NCBI RefSeq assembly: GCF_014287585.1
Contig: NZ_JACOOJ010000028.1
Coordinates: 4,600-68,599 of the forward strand
DNA: 64,000 nucleotides
From: Parabacteroides hominis
Lineage (GTDB): Bacteria > Bacteroidota > Bacteroidia > Bacteroidales > Tannerellaceae
Direction: 5' to 3'
Shown here in pieces: positions 1-7,818 of this stretch (position 1 is its first letter; each line of letters opens with the position of its first letter). A program made the translations under genes and the position numbers. The notes beneath the pieces are model-generated. The model worked only from the letters and a program-made list of their open reading frames with translations, had not been told where the DNA came from and made no database searches.

Positions 1-89
1 TCACCTTTTCTGTTATATTCTGTTTTTTGTTGGGCCAACAAACACATCGGCAACACAACAAAAAGAGTCAAAATCCAAAGTCTCTTCAT
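1..89 (-). CDS. Secreted protein, N-terminal fragment (runs off left edge)
   Basis: Only the first 29 codons are in the window. The start ATG is at 89-87, 8 bases downstream of the kinase stop, so it is the next gene of that leftward operon. The translation opens with a clear signal peptide: MKR, a hydrophobic run (LWILTLFVVLPMCLLA), then a cleavage site before QQKTEYNRKG. It is therefore exported or periplasmic. Its body and function cannot be read here. By analogy with secreted TPR proteins I would guess a tetratricopeptide or Sel1-like protein, but that is a weak inference. Confidence 0.7.
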   Translation of the reverse strand, partial: MKRLWILTLFVVLPMCLLAQQKTEYNRKG

Positions 90-96
90 AAACACG

Positions 97-1881
97 TTAA
101 TAATACGTTGATCCTTCATTTATCAATACACCATCAGCATTATAGATATCGAACAAGCCATCCTGACGTTCGAAAGCGCGGCCATTTTCGGCAATCCCAA
201 CATTGCGGTATTTACATGGAATACGCTCGTTGGCATCCGAATCGATCGCCCCGTATAACATGGTCGATTTCTTTCGTACAATTGTAAAGTTCCCGAAAGT
301 CTTCTTCATCTCATACTGAGCTTTCCTGTCGGCCAAGAGTTTGGCAGCTTCCTTCTCGTCACAAGAGATCAGGAGGCGTACGACTTCTTCCGTCAACTTG
401 GTTTCTTTCGCTTTCGTGAAATCTTTCTTTGCATTCGTAAAGTCAGCTTTTCCCATCTTCTCCTTGCCGGATGCTATTAAAGCGGCATATTCCGCATCAA
501 TTTCTTCGGCAGTAGGCTGTGCTGGCTGTATTGTTATTTTATTCTCTTCAGCCGGGACCTGCTTTGTCTCCGGTTGTTTCCGGGGTTCATCAAGAACTAC
601 GGGTGTAACCTTTTGCGGAGATTCTTCTTTTTTTACCTCCGGAACGGTTGTTTCCAGAAGGGGTTGTTCAGAATCTTTCTCTTCTTCAACCGGATTAATC
701 AACTCCGTTACATCCGGTTTCGTAGAGGTCTTGTTCCCCTGTACCAGAAAAGCGACAGCAGATCCTATGCAGGCAAATATAGCAATAACCACGGATATCA
801 GCATCCCTTTTCTGTTTTTCTTACGGGGCTGAGAGATAATTTCTTCGTTGTTTACAATCGTACGATCTTCGTCATCCTCATTCTGAGGCGGTTGTTCACT
901 TTGGTGTATGACCGTTGTCTCATCATCCGCTTCCTGCCCGTCTGTGTTTTGCAATCCATTCGCGGGTGTTTCTTCTTCTTCCGCAGGAAGGTCTAATACT
1001 GCCATCATTTCGGCTACCGTCTGGAAACGATCGGTCGGAATGATTTGCATTGCCTTGATTATGGCAGCTTCCGTCTTAGGCGATATATCCTTATTCAGTT
1101 CAGACGGATTCAGCAAAGGGCGCGTTGCCCGCAAAATAGATTCGGTCGGAATCTTTCCTGTCAACAGGTTATACATGGTAGCGCCCAGCGAATAGATATC
1201 CGGGCAGGGAGAAAAACTCTGTGTTCCTTCGTTATCATATTGCTCGATCGAGGCAAAGCCTTTTGACAAGGTAAGCATGGTCGTACTTGTTTCCTGTTGC
1301 TCGATGTCGTATCGCTTGCTTACGCCGAAATCGATCAGACGCGCTTTCCCTGACGAGTCGATCAGGATATTGCTGGGTTTGATATCCAAGTGAAGAATGT
1401 TCTTTTCGTGTACAAACTGGAGTGCTTCTCCAATCTGGCGAACATACCTGAGAACTTTCGTTTCCGGCAATACGCCTTCCCTGTCCATCATATACTTGAG
1501 GGAGCAGCCGGAAATATATTCCATGGCAATATAAGCCGTGTCGTTTTCTTCGAAAACTTCCAGCACATTCACTATATGGGGATGGTGGACTTCAGAAAGT
1601 ATCTTGGCTTCCTTGATAAGTTTCTCCTTGAATTTATCGAAAAGAACCCTTCCCGTCTCGGAATGTACCTTGACAGCAAAAGATTCTGCTTCCCTGTAAC
1701 AATAGTCTTTAAAGAAGTATTCTTTTATACAAATAGGCACCTCTGTTTGCACAGTTCCTAACGAGCCCTTCACTTCCGTATACCAGACGCCTTTGTAAGT
1801 TATACCAAAGCCGCCCTGACCAATTACATGAGTGATCCGATATTTTCCATTCTGAAGAACATGTCCGTTTGGCAAATTCAT
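97..1881 (-). CDS. Transmembrane Ser/Thr protein kinase
   Basis: 594-residue eukaryotic-type (Hanks) kinase. Visible motifs: glycine loop GQGGFG at 21-26, probable ATP-binding Lys53 (CIKEY), catalytic loop HLDIKPSN at 164-171 and DFG at 184-186. An acidic juxtamembrane stretch (about 300-350) contains two Thr motifs, ETTVI at 321-325 and RTIV at 340-343, then one membrane helix at about 359-381. The outer segment has a Glu/Pro/Lys-rich linker and a C-terminal domain that looks like a WG/KWG-type beta repeat (weak). The catalytic domain lies in the cytoplasm. It is last but one in an operon with a PP2C phosphatase and FHA proteins, its natural opponent and readers. The ATG start gives a full N-lobe. 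Substrates unknown. Confidence 0.92.
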   Translation of the reverse strand: MNLPNGHVLQNGKYRITHVIGQGGFGITYKGVWYTEVKGSLGTVQTEVPICIKEYFFKDYCYREAESFAVKVHSETGRVLFDKFKEKLIKEAKILSEVHHPHIVNVLEVFEENDTAYIAMEYISGCSLKYMMDREGVLPETKVLRYVRQIGEALQFVHEKNILHLDIKPSNILIDSSGKARLIDFGVSKRYDIEQQETSTTMLTLSKGFASIEQYDNEGTQSFSPCPDIYSLGATMYNLLTGKIPTESILRATRPLLNPSELNKDISPKTEAAIIKAMQIIPTDRFQTVAEMMAVLDLPAEEEETPANGLQNTDGQEADDETTVIHQSEQPPQNEDDEDRTIVNNEEIISQPRKKNRKGMLISVVIAIFACIGSAVAFLVQGNKTSTKPDVTELINPVEEEKDSEQPLLETTVPEVKKEESPQKVTPVVLDEPRKQPETKQVPAEENKITIQPAQPTAEEIDAEYAALIASGKEKMGKADFTNAKKDFTKAKETKLTEEVVRLLISCDEKEAAKLLADRKAQYEMKKTFGNFTIVRKKSTMLYGAIDSDANERIPCKYRNVGIAENGRAFERQDGLFDIYNADGVLINEGSTYY

Positions 1882-1926
1882 AACTATACTATGCGCAATT
1901 CTATTAATCTGCCAAAATTACGCTAT

Positions 1927-2730
1927 TTATATAAAAGAATAAAGGAAAGAAAGAATATTTTGCTTAATTCCTGTGGAATCTAACACATTTTGTATAGGTA
2001 TGATATAAAAAGAAAAGTTATCGCGTGTTTTTCCGCTGCAAGCGGACATGATTGCATTTTTAATCTCTTCCGGGTTGCCTGAATGCTTGAATATATCAGA
2101 AAGTTCCTCATTGTTAATACGTTCGAGTACACCGTCCGAACACATAAACAGATAATCACCAGCCTTGATATCGTTCAAAAGCACAACATCGGCCTCCGTC
2201 GGGTGGTCTGTCCCCTGGATGGCCCGTATGATTACATTTCGCTGCGGGTGATGCGCAGCCTCTTCACGGGTGATTTTTCCTAATTTCACCAACGAATTGA
2301 CCAACGAATGGTCTTCGGTCCGGAATAAGATTTCGCCTTTCCGGAAGTGGTAAATCCGGCTGTCTCCCACATGCGCCAAGGTTATGCCGACCGAGCCTAC
2401 AAAGGTCATTGTCAGAGTAGTAGCCATTCCTTTGGCTTCCGGATGAATTGCCACATAATCATCAAAACGCGCTTCGGTATAACGAATTGCTTTGTTTATA
2501 AAACCTGCACTCGGCTCACCTTCACGAAAAGTCGAGAAAAAAGTCTGGAAAGACTCGCAAGCCAACGAACTTGCAATCTCTCCTTTTTCAGCGCCACCGA
2601 CACCGTCACATACCAAAAATAAGTTCTGATTGGAGTTTGCCGTCTCCGGCAGAGGAAAGATGGAATCTTCATTATTCAATCTGCCTCCTTTTTCGCTGAC
2701 TGCCCAGGGTTTGCCGATCGTTATATTCAT
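1927..2730 (-). CDS. PP2C-family Ser/Thr phosphatase
   Basis: 267 residues, the usual length of bacterial PP2C (PrpC/Stp-like) enzymes. Metal-binding motifs are present: an early acidic pair in the RLNNEDS stretch, DGVGGAEKGE at about 42-51, then AHVGDSRIYHF, TEDHSLV and the late CSDGV and TRDNFSF acidic motifs. It should remove phosphate from Ser/Thr targets of the kinase that starts 45 bases downstream. No membrane segment, so soluble and cytoplasmic. It lies 14 bases after the Zn-ribbon/FHA gene and is almost certainly co-transcribed with it and the kinase. Confidence 0.93.
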   Translation of the reverse strand: MNITIGKPWAVSEKGGRLNNEDSIFPLPETANSNQNLFLVCDGVGGAEKGEIASSLACESFQTFFSTFREGEPSAGFINKAIRYTEARFDDYVAIHPEAKGMATTLTMTFVGSVGITLAHVGDSRIYHFRKGEILFRTEDHSLVNSLVKLGKITREEAAHHPQRNVIIRAIQGTDHPTEADVVLLNDIKAGDYLFMCSDGVLERINNEELSDIFKHSGNPEEIKNAIMSACSGKTRDNFSFYIIPIQNVLDSTGIKQNILSFLYSFI

Positions 2731-2744
2731 AGCATAGACTATTT

Positions 2745-3260
2745 TTATTCATTAAACCGGAGAACTGTGCGACCGATAATAATTTCATCATTATTATTGA
2801 GTACGACAATCTCTCCATTCTCTAAGTAATTGCTATTATATAACGTATGATTTTTACTATTATTGTCAGAAAGATAATGTTTATAGCCTCCTTTGGCATC
2901 TTTTTTCACTTCGATCCGGATATGTTCCCGGCTCATTGATTTATCAGTCGTCACAATACCGATCGTAGCAGTGGATGCATTGGATTTTCGTCCGATAATA
3001 TAGACACCTTCCTGAAGGGGGAAAGTTTGCTCCGGCGTATCAGCATTTGCAATTACAGAGAGACGTCCGGTCGTCATACGAAGGGGCTGTATCAGAACCG
3101 TTTCCGATTCAGATGCGGCACTTCCTTTCTCCATAGACAGTAGAGAGACAGGAATCGGTTGTTTGCACTTCGGGCACTTGAAAGAGGTGATATCGAGGGG
3201 AATTTTCCCCTCGTCTACCTTTAACCCAACATGGCAATGTGGACATTTAACGGAAATCAT
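2745..3260 (-). CDS. Zinc-ribbon plus FHA-domain protein
   Basis: 171 residues. Residues 1-35 form a small zinc ribbon with two cysteine pairs (CPHC near 6-9, CPKC near 29-32). A linker at about 45-75 holds SETVLI (Thr54), and residues about 82-171 form an FHA domain with the core motifs GR (90-91), SREH and a late NNN/GRT strand. FHA domains bind phosphothreonine. The Thr-bearing segment just before the FHA domain resembles the arrangement in actinobacterial GarA/OdhI, where a phosphorylated N-terminal ETT motif folds onto the protein's own FHA domain; that parallel is inference. The start ATG overlaps the stop of the acidic mini-protein by 4 bases (ATGA), showing coupled translation. Confidence 0.88.
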   Translation of the reverse strand: MISVKCPHCHVGLKVDEGKIPLDITSFKCPKCKQPIPVSLLSMEKGSAASESETVLIQPLRMTTGRLSVIANADTPEQTFPLQEGVYIIGRKSNASTATIGIVTTDKSMSREHIRIEVKKDAKGGYKHYLSDNNSKNHTLYNSNYLENGEIVVLNNNDEIIIGRTVLRFNE

Positions 3261-3496
3261 AAAATAAACGATATATCAGATCCGTCAATATCGGTTGAAT
3301 ATGTATCCAGCATGTCTGCATCGGACAACATAACAGTGTCATCAGATAATGTAATAAAATCAGAAACATCAATACTTTCGTCAATCATTACAACATCCGA
3401 CAAGTCGTTTCCCCCGTCCACATCCACGATAACAGCGTCGGTCAGCATAGCGTCGTCGCTGTCTAAAGTCACGAATGTGTAATCCTCTTCTTGCAT
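3257..3496 (-). CDS. Acidic mini-protein, uncharacterised
   Basis: 79 residues, strikingly rich in Asp, Ser, Thr, Val, Ile and Leu, with almost no basic residues. It looks like three loose repeats of an acidic/hydrophobic strand pattern (segments near 9-28, 31-47 and 48-71). I do not recognise a family. It is supported as a gene by the 4-base ATGA overlap with the downstream FHA gene, its own upstream -7 box, and its place at the head of the FHA-PP2C-kinase unit. Two threonines, T49 (TLSD) and T68 (TDID), fit the pT-x-x-D pattern favoured by many FHA domains, so it could be a kinase substrate or FHA ligand (inference). No signal peptide or membrane helix. Confidence 0.72.
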   Translation of the reverse strand: MQEEDYTFVTLDSDDAMLTDAVIVDVDGGNDLSDVVMIDESIDVSDFITLSDDTVMLSDADMLDTYSTDIDGSDISFIL

Positions 3497-3524
3497 AAAA
3501 TGTTATAATTAAATTTTCTGGAAA

Positions 3525-3554
3525 CAAAAGTAAGGAAACGGATTGACATCCAAA
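3525..3554 (-). promoter_or_regulatory. Promoter of the acidic protein/FHA/PP2C/kinase operon
   Basis: Read leftward: a TTTG -33 element (3554-3551), 18 bases, then TACTTTTG at 3532-3525, matching the Bacteroidetes TTTG/TAnnTTTG consensus. It sits about 30 bases before the acidic protein start. Confidence 0.6.
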
Positions 3555-3630
3555 CACAAAATAGTTCCTTATAATCAAATGTTTGGGTTTACTGTACGAA
3601 AGTATTACTTTTAGTATATGAAACGGAATC

Positions 3631-4284
3631 CTATTCGCTCACCCATTTAGCCTTACAGGAGGACATCGGGCATTGTTTTCTATTGCGCAATGATTCCCAG
3701 GGTATTTCACCTAAAAACGTTCCGCACTTGGGGCAAACATAGTCGATTTTGAATTGATTGGTCAAATCTTGCAGCAGCTGCGGTATCTTGGCCGACTGTT
3801 TCGCGCCCAGATAAATACCGACTGTCGGGGCGCAGATCGTGATAAAGAGGCTCAGTCCGAACAATTCCGGACTTCCTTTCCCAAGAAAACCGATCACAAC
3901 CCCCACTACACCGGGAAGGGCAAACGGAAGAGACTGGAACAATCTGGTTTTAAATTGGTTAGAGGATTGTATCTTAACCTTTGCTTGAATGTAATTATCG
4001 TACACCTGCTTCAGTGCTGCAAACTCCTCGCTGTAATCATTGTTGGACTTCAAGGCTTCGGATATGTTCAACACATAATAGTCTCCCAACTTGATCGTAT
4101 CGCTGGGAGTAACATGTTTCTTAACGATCTGGGAACCATTGACAAATGTCCCGTTTGTCGACCCCAAATCTTCAAGCAGCCAACATCCCCCTTCTTCACG
4201 AACCAGCTTTGCATGGTATCGGCTGACATGAGGGTCGTTTACTACAAAATCATTATCGTTTGCTTTTCCAACCTTAATGATCAT
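3631..4284 (-). CDS. FHA-domain membrane protein with C-terminal zinc ribbon
   Basis: 217 residues. The FHA domain is at the N-terminus (about 1-72): VGKANDND, SRYHAKL, LGSTNGTFVNG and KLGD are the classic phosphothreonine-binding elements. A helical linker (80-115) follows, then two membrane helices at about 117-137 and 141-162, and a C-terminal zinc ribbon (CPKC and a CPMSSC-type pair). The N- and C-terminal domains are both expected in the cytoplasm, with the helices as a membrane hairpin. It probably recruits phosphoproteins to the membrane next to the kinase. Its start overlaps the LytTR stop by 4 bases, so the two are translationally coupled. Confidence 0.87.
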   Translation of the reverse strand: MIIKVGKANDNDFVVNDPHVSRYHAKLVREEGGCWLLEDLGSTNGTFVNGSQIVKKHVTPSDTIKLGDYYVLNISEALKSNNDYSEEFAALKQVYDNYIQAKVKIQSSNQFKTRLFQSLPFALPGVVGVVIGFLGKGSPELFGLSLFITICAPTVGIYLGAKQSAKIPQLLQDLTNQFKIDYVCPKCGTFLGEIPWESLRNRKQCPMSSCKAKWVSE

Positions 4285-4673
4285 TCCGTAACAACTTTTG
4301 GTTCTTCTGGTTTTAGCATTTCCTTCTCAAGCGTATCTTTCAACACCTTCAAAGGGTCTTTGGATATTACTAATTCTCTCGGTTTCCCGTCATGCGTCAG
4401 TAATAATAATTTTTGCTTAGGCAGATTTATCTGTAGGATATGATTTTTATTAATGATATGGCTTTTGCCTACACGCATCAAGATTGCGTTACAGCCTGCC
4501 ACCTGTTTCTCCAATATTTCTTCAATTTTCCCTATATTAATTGCAAATGTGAATTGAATCCCGTTGGATAATAGTAATTTGGTGTAATTTCTATCTGCTT
4601 CAAAATAGAGGATCTGCCCTATTTTAATACGCAATAATTCATCTCTCGTCTTAATTATTAAATATCGCTCCAT
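4281..4673 (-). CDS. Stand-alone LytTR-type DNA-binding regulator
   Basis: 130 residues consisting only of a LytTR domain: an early strand (IKTRDELLRIKIGQILYFEAD), a central NYTKLLLSNG/FTFAINIGKIEEIL segment, and the typical MRVGKSHIINKNHILQI strand. There is no receiver domain, unlike most LytTR response regulators. I chose ATG 4673 (MERYL) over an upstream TTG at 4712 because a -7 box overlaps that TTG. It leads a two-gene unit with the membrane FHA protein and probably regulates this island. Confidence 0.85.
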   Translation of the reverse strand: MERYLIIKTRDELLRIKIGQILYFEADRNYTKLLLSNGIQFTFAINIGKIEEILEKQVAGCNAILMRVGKSHIINKNHILQINLPKQKLLLLTHDGKPRELVISKDPLKVLKDTLEKEMLKPEEPKVVTE

Positions 4674-4709
4674 ACGTAAGATATTGTTTATTCGTTCATC
4701 ATCAGAAAA

Positions 4710-4717
4710 CAAATGTA
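4710..4717 (-). promoter_or_regulatory. -7 box before the LytTR gene
   Basis: TACATTTG on the minus strand, matching TAnnTTTG. It lies 37 bases before the LytTR ATG and argues against the longer TTG start at 4712. Confidence 0.5.
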
Positions 4718-4830
4718 CGCTATTTTGCGGGATCTAAAAAAATATCCGGACAGAAAAATTTATTTTTCACCCGGATATTCAATACAATCTGGCGGAGAAA
4801 TCCTTCCCCGCCATGTATGAATCCAAATCA

Positions 4831-7551
4831 TTAATCTTCCAAAGCCGCTTGCGCCGCCGCAATGCGTGCGATCGGAACGCGGAACGGTGAACAGGATACA
4901 TAGTTCAATCCTACTTTGTGGCAGAACTTCACGGAAGAAGGTTCACCGCCATGCTCGCCGCAAATACCGCATTTCAAGTCCGGACGGATAGCACGCCCCT
5001 TTTCGGTAGCCATACGGACCAATTGTCCTACTCCATTCTGGTCGAGAACCTGGAACGGATCGACTTTCAGAATCTTCTTTTCCAGGTAAACCGGCAGGAA
5101 GGAAGCGATATCGTCGCGAGAGTAACCGAAGGTCATCTGTGTCAGGTCATTTGTCCCGAACGAGAAGAACTCGGCAGAAGAAGCAATACGGTCTGCAGTC
5201 AATGCGGCACGCGGGATTTCGATCATCGTACCGACTTTGAAGTCGATGCTGTCTCCCATTTCCTCGAACAATTGTGCAGCTGCTTTGCGGATCACTTTTT
5301 CCTGTTCCTTGAATTCGTATAAGATACCCGTCAGCGGAACCATGATTTCAGGTTTTGCTTCGATACCTTCTTTCTTCAGTTCAAGGGCAGCTCCCAATAT
5401 GGCACGTGTCTGCATTTCCGTGATTTCAGGATATGTATTACCTAAACGGCAACCACGGTGTCCTAACATCGGGTTATGTTCGCAAAGCGATTCCACGCGT
5501 TTCTGAATTTCTTTGACCGATACGCCCATTGCTTCCGCCATTTCTTCCTGGCCTTTCATATCATGAGGAACGAACTCGTGCAAAGGAGGATCGAGCAGAC
5601 GTACGGTTACCGGACAACCGGCCATTGCCTTGAAAATACCTTTGAAGTCTTCTTTCTGGTAAGGCAGGATCTTTGCCAGAGCATTCTTACGTCCTTCCGC
5701 ATCTTCCGCCAGGATCATTTCACGCATAGCCTTGATCTTTTCACCTTCGAAGAACATATGTTCCGTGCGGCACAAACCAATACCTACGGCTCCAAAATTG
5801 CGTGCGATCGTAGCATCGTGCGGAGTATCGGCATTCGTACGGACCTGCAACTTTGTATATTTGTCAGCCAATGCCATCAGTTCGGCAAAATCACCGGACA
5901 GTTCAGCAGCCTTTGTTTCAACCTTCCCTACATAAACCGTACCGGTCGTTCCGTTGATAGAAATATAGTCGCCTTCTTTCAGCTTAACGCCATCCACTTC
6001 GACAGTCTTATTCTTATAATCGATTTCCAAAGCTCCGGCGCCGGATACGCAACATTTACCCATACCGCGGGCAACAACGGCAGCGTGTGAAGTCATACCG
6101 CCGCGGGCAGTCAGGATACCTTCGGCAACAGCCATACCCGCCAAATCTTCAGGAGATGTTTCGATGCGGACCATTACGACTTTCTTGCCGTCAGCATGCC
6201 ATTTTGCAGCATCATCGGCAAAGAACACGATCTGTCCGGTAGCAGCTCCTGGGGATGCCGGCAAACCTTTCACCCAAACTTTCGCTTGTTTTTCAGCCAA
6301 TTTATCGAATACCGGGTGAAGCAACTCATCCAATTTATTCGGTTCGATACGTTTCAGAGCCGTTTTCTCGTCAATCATGCCCTGATGCAACAGGTCGATC
6401 GCAATTTTAACCATTGCAGCACCGGTACGCTTTCCGTTACGGGTTTGCAGGAACCACAGTTTTCCTTCCTGTACGGTGAATTCCATATCCTGCATATCGT
6501 GATAATGGTTTTCCAGTTTCGTTTGCAGTTCGTCCAGTTGTTTATAGATTTCCGGCATGGCTTCTTCCATTGAAGGATATTTGGCTACGCGGTCTTCCTC
6601 TGAAATACCGGCACGTTCCGCCCAACGCTGCGAACCGATCTTGGTGATCTGTTGCGGTGTACGGATTCCTGCCACAACGTCTTCCCCTTGTGCATTAATC
6701 AGATATTCGCCATTGAACAGGTCTTCGCCATTACCGGCATCACGAGAGAAACATACGCCGGTAGCGGAAGTATCGCCCATATTACCGAACACCATAGCCT
6801 GCACGCTGACAGCCGTACCCCATTCGGCAGGAATACCTTCCATCTTACGATAAAGGATGGCGCGTTCGTTCATCCAGCTGTCAAACACGGCACAGATAGC
6901 GCCCCAAAGCTGTTCGTATGCAGAAGTCGGAAAATCTTTGCCGGTCTGAGCTTTGACAGCCGCTTTGAATTTAGCAACCAGCGTCTTCAGGTCTTCCACA
7001 TCCAGCTCATTGTCAAGTTTAACGCCTTTGGCTTCCTTTACCTCTTCGATAATTGCTTCAAACGGATCGATATCTTCCTTGTTGGTCGGTTTCATACCCA
7101 GCACGACATCTCCGTACATCTGAACGAAACGGCGATATGAATCCCATGCAAACCGGGGATTGTTTGTCTTACGGCTCAAGCCTTCGACCACTTCATCGTT
7201 CAAACCTAAGTTCAGGATTGTGTCCATCATACCCGGCATGGAAGCGCGGGCTCCGGAACGAACGGATACCAATAACGGATTGGCTACATCTCCAAACTTT
7301 GAATTCATCAATGTTTCGATATTAGCAATCGCTTTTTCAACATCTGATTTCAACAATTCAACCACTTTGTCTTTTCCTAAATCATAGTATTCGGAACATA
7401 CTTCTGTGGTAATTGTAAATCCCGGAGGAACCGGGACACCAATCAGATTCATTTCGGCAAGGTTAGCACCTTTACCACCCAGCAGATTTCTCATATCCGC
7501 TTTACCTTCGGCTTTTCCATTTCCGAACGTGTAAACTCTTTTTCTTTCCAT
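4831..7551 (-). CDS. ppdK: Pyruvate phosphate dikinase
   Basis: 906 residues, the standard PPDK length. It interconverts pyruvate, ATP and Pi with phosphoenolpyruvate, AMP and PPi. The N-terminal ATP-grasp domain begins GNGKAEG...LLGGKGANLAEM. The central phosphohistidine domain carries GGMTSHAAVVARGMGKCC with the swivelling catalytic His. The C-terminal PEP/pyruvate TIM barrel has GIGLCRTEHMFF, GCRLG, SFGTNDLTQMTFG and the proton-donor CGICGEHGG motif. Cytoplasmic; in anaerobic Bacteroidales it works in PPi-linked glycolysis or gluconeogenesis. Monocistronic, with its own -7 box about 57 bases upstream. Confidence 0.98.
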   Translation of the reverse strand: MERKRVYTFGNGKAEGKADMRNLLGGKGANLAEMNLIGVPVPPGFTITTEVCSEYYDLGKDKVVELLKSDVEKAIANIETLMNSKFGDVANPLLVSVRSGARASMPGMMDTILNLGLNDEVVEGLSRKTNNPRFAWDSYRRFVQMYGDVVLGMKPTNKEDIDPFEAIIEEVKEAKGVKLDNELDVEDLKTLVAKFKAAVKAQTGKDFPTSAYEQLWGAICAVFDSWMNERAILYRKMEGIPAEWGTAVSVQAMVFGNMGDTSATGVCFSRDAGNGEDLFNGEYLINAQGEDVVAGIRTPQQITKIGSQRWAERAGISEEDRVAKYPSMEEAMPEIYKQLDELQTKLENHYHDMQDMEFTVQEGKLWFLQTRNGKRTGAAMVKIAIDLLHQGMIDEKTALKRIEPNKLDELLHPVFDKLAEKQAKVWVKGLPASPGAATGQIVFFADDAAKWHADGKKVVMVRIETSPEDLAGMAVAEGILTARGGMTSHAAVVARGMGKCCVSGAGALEIDYKNKTVEVDGVKLKEGDYISINGTTGTVYVGKVETKAAELSGDFAELMALADKYTKLQVRTNADTPHDATIARNFGAVGIGLCRTEHMFFEGEKIKAMREMILAEDAEGRKNALAKILPYQKEDFKGIFKAMAGCPVTVRLLDPPLHEFVPHDMKGQEEMAEAMGVSVKEIQKRVESLCEHNPMLGHRGCRLGNTYPEITEMQTRAILGAALELKKEGIEAKPEIMVPLTGILYEFKEQEKVIRKAAAQLFEEMGDSIDFKVGTMIEIPRAALTADRIASSAEFFSFGTNDLTQMTFGYSRDDIASFLPVYLEKKILKVDPFQVLDQNGVGQLVRMATEKGRAIRPDLKCGICGEHGGEPSSVKFCHKVGLNYVSCSPFRVPIARIAAAQAALED

Positions 7552-7607
7552 ATTCGACAGTATTTAATTTTAGATTTTAGTTTTGCTATCTCCAGATTGC
7601 AATACTG

Positions 7608-7615
7608 CAAATATA
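7608..7615 (-). promoter_or_regulatory. -7 box of ppdK
   Basis: Minus-strand TATATTTG, a perfect TAnnTTTG, 57 bases before the ppdK start. No clear -33 TTTG at the ideal distance. Confidence 0.5.
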
Positions 7616-7738
7616 TGCTATTTAAAGATCGCATAGATATATATGGTTAAATAATTTTAGATGTTTTACAACTATTTTTGACCATCTATGTTCGGTAAAT
7701 AACTACATTTGCGTGCGGAAATTTTTAAAGCCTAAAAG

Positions 7739-7792
7739 AAATAGCCTGCATTCCGAAAGTTTTTTATAAGACTTTCGGAATGCAGGCTATTT
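7739..7792 (-). terminator. Strong intrinsic terminator after the acetyl-CoA synthetase gene
   Basis: A perfect 22-bp stem (7739-7760 with 7771-7792) and a 10-base loop, starting 26 bases past the stop of the leftward synthetase gene. The stem is too long to be chance. Confidence 0.85.
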
Positions 7793-7818
7793 AGTATCAA
7801 GATGTTATCTGAGATTTA

